DNA of 64,000 bases. Origin: Pontixanthobacter gangjinensis. Lineage in GTDB: Bacteria; Pseudomonadota; Alphaproteobacteria; Sphingomonadales; Sphingomonadaceae. Where the stretch lies: positions 2,443,772 through 2,507,771 of the forward strand of contig NZ_WTYS01000001.1 in NCBI RefSeq assembly GCF_009827545.1, written 5' to 3'. A model generated the notes under the pieces. The model made no database searches and was not told the DNA's origin. It saw only the letters and a program-made list of their open reading frames with translations. How positions within the stretch are numbered: position 1 is the first letter of the stretch; each line of letters opens with the position of its first letter. Shown here piece by piece: positions 25,812-33,892 of the stretch. The position numbers and the translations under genes were made by a program.

Positions 25812-26824
25812 CTTTCCGTATGCGCGCCGCGCGCGCCGCCGACCTCGAACCACTTTATGAAATGGCCAAGCTAACCGGCGGCGGGTTTACCAATTTACCC
25901 GCTGACCGCGCCGCTCTTGGCGCAAAACTGGAGCGCGCCGAAGCATCCTTTGCAGACACCGAAGACGGGCTGAAAGACGAACAATTCGTGCTGGTCCTGG
26001 AAAATGTTGAAACCGGCGCGGTTCGCGGCACTTGCCAGCTGTTCACACAGGTCGGCCAGCAATGGCCGTTCTATTCCTACCGTATGACTACCCTGACCCA
26101 GCATTCGCAAGAACTGGACCGGACAGTCCGCGCAGAAATGCTCGCCCTGTCGACCGATTTGGAAGGGTCAAGCGAAGTCGGCGGATTGTTTCTCCATCCT
26201 AATGAACGTGCTGGCGGGCTTGGCCTGTTGCTCGCCCGCAGCCGGTATTTGTTCGTCGCGATGCACCGCAAACGCTTTGCCGACCGGATATTGGCGGAAT
26301 TACGCGGTATTATCGACGATCGCGGCGGTTCACCATTCTGGGACGGCGTTGCTGGGCGTTTCTTCGGCATGTCGTTTCAAGAAGCGGATTATTTCAACGC
26401 CATCAATGGCAACCAGTTCATCGCTGATCTGATGCCTAAACATCCGGTTTATATCGCGATGCTGAATGATGATGCCCGCAGCGTGATCGGCCTGCCGCAC
26501 CCTACCGGACGGGCCGCAATGCGTATGCTCGAGAATGAAGGTTTCGCGGCCGAGGGCTATGTCGATATTTTCGATGGCGGACCAAGCATGACCGCCCGCA
26601 CCGACAATGTGAAAAGCATCGCCGGCTCGGTGCCAGCCAAAGTGTCTGGTGTCGATTTGGACAAAGGCGAGAAAGTCCTTGTCGCGACAGGCAATTTGTC
26701 CGAGTTCCGCTGCAGCTACGGCGCACGGGTAATGCTGGAAGACGGTACGATCGCGCTCGATTCTCAATCGGCAGACAATTTGGATGTCAAACCGGGCGAC
26801 ACCGTATGGAGTGTTGAACGTTGA
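25808..26824 (+). CDS. astA: Arginine N-succinyltransferase
   Basis: AstA transfers succinyl from succinyl-CoA to arginine, the first step of the AST pathway. The 338-residue product is close to the E. coli size (344) and has MAKLTGGGFTNLPADRAAL, TEDGLKDEQFVLVLEN, GGLFLHPNERAGGLGLLLARS and the C-terminal LVATGNLSEFRCSYG. The likely start is TTG 25808, which overlaps the M20 stop (TTGA); the ATG at 25820 is a close alternative. The TGA at its end overlaps or abuts the astB start. Confidence 0.93.
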   Translation: MTFRMRAARAADLEPLYEMAKLTGGGFTNLPADRAALGAKLERAEASFADTEDGLKDEQFVLVLENVETGAVRGTCQLFTQVGQQWPFYSYRMTTLTQHSQELDRTVRAEMLALSTDLEGSSEVGGLFLHPNERAGGLGLLLARSRYLFVAMHRKRFADRILAELRGIIDDRGGSPFWDGVAGRFFGMSFQEADYFNAINGNQFIADLMPKHPVYIAMLNDDARSVIGLPHPTGRAAMRMLENEGFAAEGYVDIFDGGPSMTARTDNVKSIAGSVPAKVSGVDLDKGEKVLVATGNLSEFRCSYGARVMLEDGTIALDSQSADNLDVKPGDTVWSVER

Positions 26825-26826
26825 CC

Positions 26827-28071
26827 ATGGTCGAGATCAATTTCGATGGAATTGTTGGCCCAAGCCATAATTATGCAGGCCTCAGCCTAGGCAATCTGGC
26901 CGCAACCAAAAACGCAGGGGAGACATCCTTTCCTCGAGCCGCAGCGTTGCAGGGTCTGGCAAAAATGCAGGCCAACCGCGCGCTCGGTTTGGCTCAAGGA
27001 TATTTGCTGCCGCTGCCCCGCCCCAACGGCAAATTGCTTGACGCCCTTGCGGTTGATGACAGTGCTGATCCTGCGCTTACCCGCGCTGCTTGGTCAGCCA
27101 GTTCTATGTGGACAGCCAATGCTGCAACCGTCAGTCCTGCTCCCGATACGGCAGACGGAAAATGCCACCTCACTCCCGCCAATCTGATCACTATGCTCCA
27201 TCGCGGACAGGAGTGGCAGGATACTGCCGCACAACTCCGCGTTGCTTTCGGCGACCAAGATCATTTCACAGTGCATGATGCAGTCCCCGCAAGCTTCGGC
27301 GATGAAGGCGCGGCTAACCATATGCGATTCTGCTCTGACCATGATGCGGCAGGCGTTGAAGTATTCGTTTATGGCAGAACCGGAGGTGATTTCCCGGCTC
27401 GCCAGCATGAGCAGGCCAGTCGCGCTGTGGCTCGTCTCAACCGGCTCGATCCCGCTCGGACTGTGTTCATAGAACAAAACCCCGATGCGATTGCTGCCGG
27501 TGCGTTCCATAACGATGTCGTCGCGGTGGCGAATGAGCGCGTGTTGTTTACCCATGCTCAGGCCTTTGCCGACCAGCAGGGCGCCTATGAAGCGATCCGA
27601 GCCAAATTTCCCGAGCTTGAAGTGGTGGAAGTACCCGCGGATGCGGTCAGCATGGCGGAGGCCATTTCGACCTATCTGTTCAACGCCCAATTACTGACTC
27701 TGCCAGACGGCGTCATGGCGCTGGTCGTTCCTTCCGAATGTCAGGAGAGTGCCGCCGTGTGGAGTTGGCTTGAAACGATGCTCGCGAGCAACGGCCCCAT
27801 TCGTAAAGTCATTCCGGTCGATGTGCGCCAGAGCATGGCCAATGGCGGCGGCCCCGCCTGTTTACGGCTGCGCGTAGTGGCGAGCCCTGCGACAATCGAC
27901 GCGCGTTTTATGCTCAGCGATGCAAATGCTGACATTATCGGTAACATCGTTTCCCAGCATTGGCCTGAAGCAATCGAACCGGGTCAAGTTGGCGATAAGG
28001 ATCTGGCAAACCGTATCATTGCGGCACGCCATGCTTTGCTCACCGCTCTGGGCCTGCCCGAACTCAGTTAA
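26827..28071 (+). CDS. astB: N-succinylarginine dihydrolase
   Basis: AstB removes two ammonia and CO2 from N-succinylarginine, giving N-succinylornithine. The 414-residue product has VNFDG-like EINFDGIVGPSHNYAGLSLGN, AANHMRFCSDH, GAFHNDVVAVANERVLF, and QSMANGGGPACLRLRV with the active-site Cys. The likely start is ATG 26827; a TTG at 26821 would overlap the astA stop. AstC, AstD and AstE of the pathway are not in the window, so succinylornithine must be handled by genes elsewhere. Confidence 0.93.
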   Translation: MVEINFDGIVGPSHNYAGLSLGNLAATKNAGETSFPRAAALQGLAKMQANRALGLAQGYLLPLPRPNGKLLDALAVDDSADPALTRAAWSASSMWTANAATVSPAPDTADGKCHLTPANLITMLHRGQEWQDTAAQLRVAFGDQDHFTVHDAVPASFGDEGAANHMRFCSDHDAAGVEVFVYGRTGGDFPARQHEQASRAVARLNRLDPARTVFIEQNPDAIAAGAFHNDVVAVANERVLFTHAQAFADQQGAYEAIRAKFPELEVVEVPADAVSMAEAISTYLFNAQLLTLPDGVMALVVPSECQESAAVWSWLETMLASNGPIRKVIPVDVRQSMANGGGPACLRLRVVASPATIDARFMLSDANADIIGNIVSQHWPEAIEPGQVGDKDLANRIIAARHALLTALGLPELS

Positions 28072-28184
28072 CGCGCTGGACTGATTGTCGGGCCATGTTA
28101 CACTTGCCTCAACGTTAACCACTAAGCACCGCACCAATCCGTGACTGGCACGGTATTTGCGATGTAAAATATTAACGAAAAAGG

Positions 28185-28460
28185 ATGAGCATGTTCAAAA
28201 AGATCGGCAGATTATTTGTCATCAAGACCAAATGGGAAGCCTATCTCATCATCTACGCCCTCGCCCTGGGCGCGACCGCTCGCGGGTCCGAATATATAAC
28301 GCAATATCCCGGCTGGGGCGGCAAGCTGCTATTTCTGGCGACGACAGGGGCGGTGTTTTTGGCCGGTGCGAAGATTCTCGACTGCTTACGCTACGAACGC
28401 GAGGCTAGAGAAGTAGCCGACGTTGACCAACCAACTGCCTTTACCGATAGCTCAACCTAG
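28185..28460 (+). CDS. Small membrane protein of unknown function
   Basis: The 91-residue product has a short basic N terminus (MSMFKKIGRLFVIKTKWE), two hydrophobic segments (YLIIYALALGA and LLFLATTGAVFLAGAKIL) and an acidic C-terminal tail. I do not recognise it. A GGATGA sequence near the start gives a possible ribosome site. Its stop overlaps the 3' end of the convergent CPBP gene by nine bases. It follows astB by 113 bp and may be transcribed separately. Confidence 0.65.
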   Translation: MSMFKKIGRLFVIKTKWEAYLIIYALALGATARGSEYITQYPGWGGKLLFLATTGAVFLAGAKILDCLRYEREAREVADVDQPTAFTDSST

Positions 28461-29129
28461 GAAACGAGTGGTTTGCGCAATTGAATTCGCTAAACCATGG
28501 GCCAAGACCAAAGGCAGGATATTTTGCCTGCCAACTTTCAAATAGATCAATCCGAACAGCAGACCAATTGAACCGGTCACGAACGCCCCGTGCATTCCCT
28601 GATAATAATAGTGCCGATATCCGAAGAAAATCGCCGCCAGCAAAACTGCGATTAGGCTGGCGATTCTTGATCCGCCCAGCGCATCGGACGATTTCGTGAT
28701 GATGAATGCCCTGAACAGCAACTCCTCAAAAAACGACCCATGCGTCCAAACGAGCGCCATAATCAACAAATAGGCATCAAAATTGCCTGTTACAAAATCA
28801 AACCGCCCGCTGGTTCCAACATCTTCGAACATCAAATCGGCTAACGCGCTTGCGCTGCCAGCGGTGGCAAGAAAAGCGGCGAATACCGCTGCCGTTATTC
28901 CGAGCGTTTTCCACCAGCTTTCTGGCCATTTCAGACCCAAATCAGCCCAGCTGTAACCTCGCCGGAAAAGCAAATATGTCGCCGCCGCCATAGCTGAAAA
29001 AGTCGAAACTGGGCCGGCATACACCATCGAAAACGGCAGAAAGCTCTGCTTTACTACGACTAAAATTGCGACGACGACCAGCAGATCGATGAAAGCCGCC
29101 TTGCGATTCAATTTCGTATGCGCCGTCAT
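28452..29129 (-). CDS. CPBP-family intramembrane metalloprotease
   Basis: The 225-residue product has six to seven hydrophobic segments and the CPBP/Abi motifs: FFEELLFRAFI (EExxxR, motif 1), FGYRHYYYQG (motif 2, normally FGLxH), and LVLAHGLAN (motif 4). These define a membrane-embedded glutamic or metallo protease related to CAAX prenyl proteases. Bacterial members often act in peptide processing or stress, but the substrate is unknown. The upstream ATG at 29180 would add 17 basic residues; 29129 (MTAHTKLNRK) is preferred. It is the first gene left of the tmRNA. Confidence 0.82.
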   Translation of the reverse strand: MTAHTKLNRKAAFIDLLVVVAILVVVKQSFLPFSMVYAGPVSTFSAMAAATYLLFRRGYSWADLGLKWPESWWKTLGITAAVFAAFLATAGSASALADLMFEDVGTSGRFDFVTGNFDAYLLIMALVWTHGSFFEELLFRAFIITKSSDALGGSRIASLIAVLLAAIFFGYRHYYYQGMHGAFVTGSIGLLFGLIYLKVGRQNILPLVLAHGLANSIAQTTRFLG

Positions 29130-29271
29130 ACTCGCCCTCCTGCCGGAGTGACGAATGCCGCGCATCATGCTGCGCTGCAAGCACCGCCAATGCTGAGATA
29201 GACGAGCAGCGCCCGCCGCTCGATTAGCGACCGCAATTTACGCAGTGCCCGGCTCTTTCAAGCAATTAAAG

Positions 29272-29620
29272 TGAGGGAGGTTCTGTTGCTAGGCCCCCCC
29301 TCGGGCCCCCGGAATCCGTTCTGTTGCCCGGTCGGTCCAACCGCGCTTTAGCTTTGTAAGATCAGGCCGTTAGGCCGTCAGATTACGCAGCGATTGCGAG
29401 TGCGTCGTTATCGTTTGCACTTATAGGTTGTGAGCTTTTAACGGGGATTCTCAACCCGGGCAAAAACAATGCTTTTGAACACACGTCGATCCTAGTTCGG
29501 CCCCATCAGGAACCCCGCAGAACGGGGATTTTGGTGGAGCCGCCGGGTACTGCCCCCGGGTCCGTTATGTCTATTGCACATCGCAATTTATCGCCATATC
29601 CGGTCGAAACCGGCACTCTT
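29272..29620 (-). ncRNA. ssrA: Circularly permuted two-piece tmRNA
   Basis: On the minus strand the acceptor piece ends with CCA at 29532 (read CGGCTCCACCA), the T-stem CCGGG/CCCGG around GGCAGTA lying just before it. A 27-base intervening segment with hairpin CCCCG-TTCTG-CGGGG follows (29531-29505). The coding piece begins GGGGCCGAACTAGG at 29504. Seven acceptor base pairs form between GGGGCCG and CGGCTCC, including a G3-U pair typical of alanine identity. The tag is encoded at 29418-29383: GCA start codon, A-N-D-N-D-A-L-A-I-A-A, then TAA. Outer boundaries are approximate. The order, acceptor before coding piece, is the alphaproteobacterial permuted form. It rescues stalled ribosomes. Confidence 0.95.
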
Positions 29621-29647
29621 TAAATAGGGATGATGAGCCCAAAAGAA

Positions 29648-29680
29648 AAGGGGCGAGATGCATAATGCGCCCCGCCCCTT
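29648..29680 (-). terminator. Terminator after the acidic lipoprotein gene
   Basis: On the minus strand AAGGGGCG pairs with CGCCCCTT, with an inner GCAT/ATGC helix, and the 3' side continues TTTTCTTTT. It lies about 27 bp after the stop at 29707 and just upstream of the tmRNA acceptor piece. Confidence 0.82.
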
Positions 29681-29706
29681 GTAAACCAGGTAACTGGTTT
29701 AGCTGA

Positions 29707-29961
29707 TTATTGAGCGAGAACGCCCTCTTCAGCATCGGCCTTATCTTCAAGGTCGTCAGCTTTATCTTCAGCTACGTCAGCTTGCGCTTCCAACGATTCT
29801 TCAGCGGCTTCTGTTGTTGCGGCATCAGCAGCATCATCAAGATTTTCAGCTTCAGCTTCCATCGCATCAGCTTGCGCTTCGGTTTCGGTTTCAGCACCGT
29901 TGTTACAAGCCGAAAGACCCAGAGCTGCAGTCATAGCGGCAGCGATTGCAAATTTACGCAT
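29707..29961 (-). CDS. Small acidic Ala/Glu/Asp-rich lipoprotein
   Basis: The 84-residue product has a signal peptide of the form RKFAIAAAMTAALG and the lipobox LSAC, so it is probably lipidated at residue 19 or so and kept in the envelope. The remainder is nearly all Ala, Glu and Asp with a few Asn and Val, in a helical, repetitive pattern (AEAENLDDAADAATTEAAEE), suggesting an extended helix or disordered chain. No family is recognised. The gene lies between the tmRNA and mscL, both on the same strand, with its own terminator. Confidence 0.75.
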   Translation of the reverse strand: MRKFAIAAAMTAALGLSACNNGAETETEAQADAMEAEAENLDDAADAATTEAAEESLEAQADVAEDKADDLEDKADAEEGVLAQ

Positions 29962-30066
29962 AAAAAATTCCCCTTAGTTTTATAAACATACGGCACGAAT
30001 CAGGCCACATTGAACAGCTAAACTGTCTGTCGGCTAAATCGTTCCCGATTGGTCAAAACACAAGCT

Positions 30067-30489
30067 CTATTTTTTCAAAGCGTCGCGAATTTCGGTCAGC
30101 AACTCGATCTCAGTCGGACCGCTAGGTGCTTCTTCTTCAACAGATTTTTGAAAACGAGCCTGAACTTTGTTGGTGTAACGCACCAACATGAAGATGATGA
30201 AGGCCAGGATCACAAAATTGATGACCGAAGTCACAAATGCGCCCCATGCAAGAACGTTGGCGCCTGCTTCGCGCGCCGCTTCTAGCGACATACCCTTTGC
30301 AACTTCGCCACTTAGGACGATGTATTTACTGCTGAAATCGACATCTCCGAAGATCGCGCCAACCAGCGGCATGATCATATCCGCAGTCAGTGAAGCGACA
30401 ATAACGCCAAATGCACCAGCAATGATGACCGCAACGGCCAGCTCAATGACGTTGCCCTTGGCGATAAAATCTTTGAATTCCGTAAGCAT
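30067..30489 (-). CDS. mscL: Large-conductance mechanosensitive channel
   Basis: MscL opens under membrane tension and lets solutes escape after osmotic downshock. The 140-residue product has the amphipathic N terminus MLTEFKDFIAKGNVIELAVAV, the pore-lining first helix (GAFGVIVASLTADMIMPLVG), a periplasmic loop, a second helix (FVTSVINFVILAFIIFMLV) and the C-terminal helix EIELLTEIRDALKK. The size and end match the family. A run of As precedes the gene. It is divergent from lemA. Confidence 0.96.
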   Translation of the reverse strand: MLTEFKDFIAKGNVIELAVAVIIAGAFGVIVASLTADMIMPLVGAIFGDVDFSSKYIVLSGEVAKGMSLEAAREAGANVLAWGAFVTSVINFVILAFIIFMLVRYTNKVQARFQKSVEEEAPSGPTEIELLTEIRDALKK

Positions 30490-30672
30490 TCCAAACCCCT
30501 TTTTTACCGTGTTTTCAAGTGATCTTTGCCATCAAACTCTCGACCTGCCAAGCGACCTATCATCCTTGAAAACAAGCCCAGCTGTGCTATTTACATAATA
30601 CAGACGCAGAGCAGCCACCGCACCATCGCGGCTAAGGCTTTTGCGAACGCACTTAAAATGGGGAGCAATTCT

Positions 30673-31278
30673 ATGAATTTTTCGAATATCCGCCGCTTGG
30701 CTTTTGTTGCCATCGCTTCGCTCGGCCTTGCCGCGTGCGGTATCAATTCAGTTCCCGCCGCTGAGGAAACCGCCAAAGCAAAGTGGGCTGATGTAGAAGC
30801 GGCATTCCAGTCCCGTGCTAATTTGCTTGGTAACCTTGGAGAAATCGCCAGCAGCGCATCCGACCGTGAAGGTCAGATCCTGACCGACGTTATTGAAGCG
30901 CGCGCCAAGGCAACCAGCATTCAGGTTTCCGCTGATGATCTGAACGATCCGGCCAAGATGGAACAATTTCAGGCTGCCCAAGGCGAATTGAGCAAGGGCC
31001 TTGGCCGATTGATGGTCAATGTCGAGCAATATCCGACACTTAAATCCAATGATAATTTCCTGATGCTTCAAGGCCAAGTCGAAGGAATTGAAAACAAGAT
31101 CCGTATTTCGGTCAGGGATTATAACGAAGCGGTCCGGGTTTATAACACCACAATCCGCACGTTCCCCGACACAATCGGTGCCAATCTGATCCACGGCGCT
31201 GAACCGCTGGTTCCTTACACCTCGGTTACCGAGGGCGCAGAGGTTGCCGAACAGTTGGATCTCGGTCCGGATAGCTAA
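30673..31278 (+). CDS. LemA-family lipoprotein
   Basis: The 201-residue product has a lipoprotein signal (FVAIASLGLAAC) and the LemA fold: a helical bundle with AKWADVEAAFQSRANLLGNLGE, ATSIQVSADDL, KSNDNFLMLQGQVEGIENKI, and RDYNEAVRVYNTTIRTFP. The function of LemA proteins is not established, but they occur with TPM-domain proteins as here. The frame is open 49 codons upstream, but ATG 30673 follows GGGAG. It is the first gene of a tight rightward cluster: three TPM genes, a Nudix hydrolase and a dehydrogenase follow. Confidence 0.9.
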   Translation: MNFSNIRRLAFVAIASLGLAACGINSVPAAEETAKAKWADVEAAFQSRANLLGNLGEIASSASDREGQILTDVIEARAKATSIQVSADDLNDPAKMEQFQAAQGELSKGLGRLMVNVEQYPTLKSNDNFLMLQGQVEGIENKIRISVRDYNEAVRVYNTTIRTFPDTIGANLIHGAEPLVPYTSVTEGAEVAEQLDLGPDS

Positions 31279-31286
31279 ACCAGACA

Positions 31287-31841
31287 ATGCGCTGGCCGGC
31301 GCTCCTGATTGCCTTGGTGGCGCCGGCTTCGCTTGTTGCGTGTGACGGTAGATTTGATCCTCTAGGATTGAGTGCAGAACCCGCGATAAAAGCTGTTACG
31401 CCACTCGAATTGACAGGAAGGGTCGTCGATGCAGCGGCCTTGATAAGGCCCGAGAAAGAAACCGAATTGACGGCGCGTTTGGAAGCACTTGAGAATGATA
31501 CTTTGGCGCAAGTGATGATAGTGACCACGCCGGATTTGGATGGTCGCGATATTGCAGGATATGGTCAAGACTTGGGCAACAATTGGGGCATTGGCGACGC
31601 GGAACGCAATGACGGCGTTCTGATAATAGTCGCGCCGAATGAACGGAGTGCGCGGCTTGAAGTTGGGAGTGGCATGGAAGATTTACTGACCTTTGCAAGG
31701 TCTGCAGAAATTGTTGAAGCTATGCTCATTCACTTCCGTGACGGAGATTATACCGCGGGGATTGAAGCGGGCCTAACTCAAATTGAAACGGACCTACGCG
31801 GTGCATCACCGGATATAATGGAGACAAAACTTGCGGCATAG
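31287..31841 (+). CDS. TPM-domain lipoprotein, first copy
   Basis: The 184-residue product has a signal with lipobox ASLVAC (residues about 14-19) and one TPM domain at about 40-165: ELTGRVVDAAALI, LTARLEALEND, WGIGDAERNDGVLIIVAPNER and a C-terminal helical part. It lacks a transmembrane anchor and the Gly-rich tail of the next gene, so it is probably a membrane-anchored periplasmic protein. It is closely related to the neighbouring gene (WGIGDAERNDGVL and IVAPNER identical), so the pair arose by tandem duplication. The start codon of the next gene overlaps its end. Confidence 0.85.
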   Translation: MRWPALLIALVAPASLVACDGRFDPLGLSAEPAIKAVTPLELTGRVVDAAALIRPEKETELTARLEALENDTLAQVMIVTTPDLDGRDIAGYGQDLGNNWGIGDAERNDGVLIIVAPNERSARLEVGSGMEDLLTFARSAEIVEAMLIHFRDGDYTAGIEAGLTQIETDLRGASPDIMETKLAA

Positions 31842-32658
31842 AATCTCAGCCCTACTGGCCCTGTTCGCGATGCTGATTGCCGCGCCATTGGCCGCGCAGA
31901 CATTCCCTGAATTGACGGGCCAAGTTGTCGATAATGCCGATATTATTCCTGATGCCGACGAAGCCGCTTTGACCGCCAGGCTGGAAGCGTTGGAAACGCA
32001 GTCGCAGCGGCAATATGTGATTGTCACCCTGCCCGACTTGCAGGGGTATGACATCGCCGATTACGGTTACCAGTTGGGCCGTGAATGGGGCATTGGCGAT
32101 GCCGAGCGCAATGACGGGGTGCTGCTGATTGTCGCGCCCAACGAACGCAAAACGCGAATTGAAGTGGGTTACGGGTTGGAGCCGGTCTTGACCGATGGCC
32201 TGACCACTTTGATCGTGCAGAAACAGATGCTGCCATTCTTCAAAGAGGGCGATTACGTCGGTGGAATCAACATCGCGACTGACACGATCATCCAGCAATT
32301 GACCCTGCCCCCGGAAGAAGCGCAGGCAATTGCCGCTCAAGTCGGGTCCGCAGCCAAAGCGGAAAGCTCAGGCGCCAGACTGGATTTCCCGACAATCATT
32401 TTTCTCGGTTTTTTCCTACTGTTTGTGATCATTCCAATGTTCCGCAGTGGGGGTAAGCGCGGCAAGCGCTACAAACGCGGCCTGACTGGCAGCACGGTCG
32501 GAGACATCATCCTGTGGGAAGTCGCCAATGCAGCCCTTCGCGGCGCAAGCGGAGGTGACCGTTCCGGTGGCTTCGGCGGTGGGGGCTTTGGCGGCGGCGG
32601 CGGATTTTCCGGGGGCGGCGGCAGTTTCGGGGGCGGCGGCGCCTCGGGCGGCTGGTAG
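31831..32658 (+). CDS. TPM-domain membrane protein with Gly-rich tail (YgcG-like)
   Basis: The 275-residue product has a signal peptide (ALLALFAMLIAAPLAAQ), a TPM domain at about 28-150 almost identical in core to the previous gene, a linker, one transmembrane segment (IIFLGFFLLFVIIPMF, about 190-206) and a C-terminal tail dominated by glycine, serine and phenylalanine. This is the YgcG/TPM_phosphatase-type layout; phosphatase activity has been claimed for plant relatives but no bacterial role is secure. The start is a TTG at 31831, 11 bp inside the previous gene. Confidence 0.88.
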   Translation: MRHRISALLALFAMLIAAPLAAQTFPELTGQVVDNADIIPDADEAALTARLEALETQSQRQYVIVTLPDLQGYDIADYGYQLGREWGIGDAERNDGVLLIVAPNERKTRIEVGYGLEPVLTDGLTTLIVQKQMLPFFKEGDYVGGINIATDTIIQQLTLPPEEAQAIAAQVGSAAKAESSGARLDFPTIIFLGFFLLFVIIPMFRSGGKRGKRYKRGLTGSTVGDIILWEVANAALRGASGGDRSGGFGGGGFGGGGGFSGGGGSFGGGGASGGW

Positions 32659-32667
32659 GAGATCAAA

Positions 32668-33351
32668 ATGAGCACGAAAACCTATCTCGACGCCGATGCA
32701 CAGGCGGTTGTTACCAATGCGGTGGCTCAGGCAGAGCTGAACACTTCGGGCGAAATTGTTACAGTGCTGGGGGACCGGTCGGACAGCTATTCGGATATTG
32801 CCTTGGCATGGTCTGCGCTAGCATCCTTTCTTGCCCTGACATTTTGCGTAACATTTCCCGAATTCATGCTCGATGGTTATGCAGGTTTGCTCGGCAACTG
32901 GAATGCTGAATGGAGCCCGCGTGAAATTTTCGCGATGGCGGCAGGTGCCGCAATCTTCTGGTTCCTGTTATTGTGGCTTTTACAGCTGTGGGATCCGATC
33001 AAATTCGCTCTGATCCCCGGCAGGTTAAAAACTGCACGAGCGCATAGCCGCGCAATCGCGATGTTTAAAGTTGGCGCTGAACGGCGTACCCATGGCCGCA
33101 CCGGCATCCTGATTTATCTTTCGATGAAGGAACACCGGGCGGAAATTGTTGCTGATGAACCCATCGCAGCAATCGTTGATGCCGAAGTGTGGGGCGAGGC
33201 GATGGCAGACATGTTGGCAGAGATTAAGAAAGGCAATATCGCCGAGGGTATGGCCGCCGGTGTGCGCGATGTCGGTCAGGTTCTCTCCGAACATTTCCCC
33301 CGCGGTGCCGATGATCAGAATGAACTTCCCGACAGGTTGATAATGGTATGA
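32668..33351 (+). CDS. TPM-domain membrane protein, third copy
   Basis: The 227-residue product has a partial TPM domain (VTNAVAQAELNTSGEIVTVL) interrupted by two transmembrane segments (LAWSALASFLALTFCVTF and AAGAAIFWFLLLWLLQL), then continues with RRTHGRTGILIYLSMKEHRAEIV, AIVDAEVWGEAMADML and EHFPRG. This looks like the COG3762 group often encoded next to LemA and YgcG. The ATG at 32668 follows GGAG. Its TGA overlaps the Nudix start by four bases. Confidence 0.87.
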   Translation: MSTKTYLDADAQAVVTNAVAQAELNTSGEIVTVLGDRSDSYSDIALAWSALASFLALTFCVTFPEFMLDGYAGLLGNWNAEWSPREIFAMAAGAAIFWFLLLWLLQLWDPIKFALIPGRLKTARAHSRAIAMFKVGAERRTHGRTGILIYLSMKEHRAEIVADEPIAAIVDAEVWGEAMADMLAEIKKGNIAEGMAAGVRDVGQVLSEHFPRGADDQNELPDRLIMV

Positions 33352-33890
33352 GCGGACCAGACGCAGAGCTGCCCGAACAGATCGTTTGGGAAGGCAAATA
33401 CATCACCGCGAAGGTTCGCGGCCGGTGGGAATATGTCGGTCGGGCTCGTAATATCCGCGCCGCCGCAATCATTGCAATTGAAGACGGGCATGTGCTGCTG
33501 GTCGAACAATATCGCATTCCGCTGGGGAAGATCAGCCTGGAAATTCCCGCTGGCTTAATCGGCGATGATGATGGTTCGGAGGATGAAGCACCCGAAACCG
33601 CCGCCATGCGCGAGCTGGAGGAAGAAACCGGCTACACCGCGCAGCGGATGGAAAACCTTGGCGAATATTATTCCAGCCCGGGCATGGTCAGCGAAAGCTT
33701 CACCCTGCTGCGCGCGCACGGCCTGACCAAAGTAAGCGAAGGCGGCGGAACCGATAGCGAAGACATCACCGTCCACCGTGTAAAGCTGGCACACTTGCGA
33801 CAATTCGTTGCGAATTGGCACGCACTTGGCCATGCAGTCGATGTGCGGCTGGCGATTTTGCTGGCGGAAGATTTTTTGCAAGAGGATTGA
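33348..33890 (+). CDS. Nudix hydrolase, ADP-ribose pyrophosphatase-like
   Basis: The 180-residue product has a conserved Nudix box: PAGLIG ... AMRELEEETGYTA (residues about 65-100), with a longer insert of acidic residues between the first Gly and the REXXEE part. The upstream EQYRIPLGKISLEIPAGLIG and downstream YYSSPGMVSESFTLLRA blocks resemble ADP-ribose or nucleotide-sugar pyrophosphatases. The substrate is not certain. The start ATG overlaps the TPM stop by four bases (ATGA), so it is on the same transcript. Confidence 0.86.
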   Translation: MSGPDAELPEQIVWEGKYITAKVRGRWEYVGRARNIRAAAIIAIEDGHVLLVEQYRIPLGKISLEIPAGLIGDDDGSEDEAPETAAMRELEEETGYTAQRMENLGEYYSSPGMVSESFTLLRAHGLTKVSEGGGTDSEDITVHRVKLAHLRQFVANWHALGHAVDVRLAILLAEDFLQED

Positions 33891-33892
33891 AC

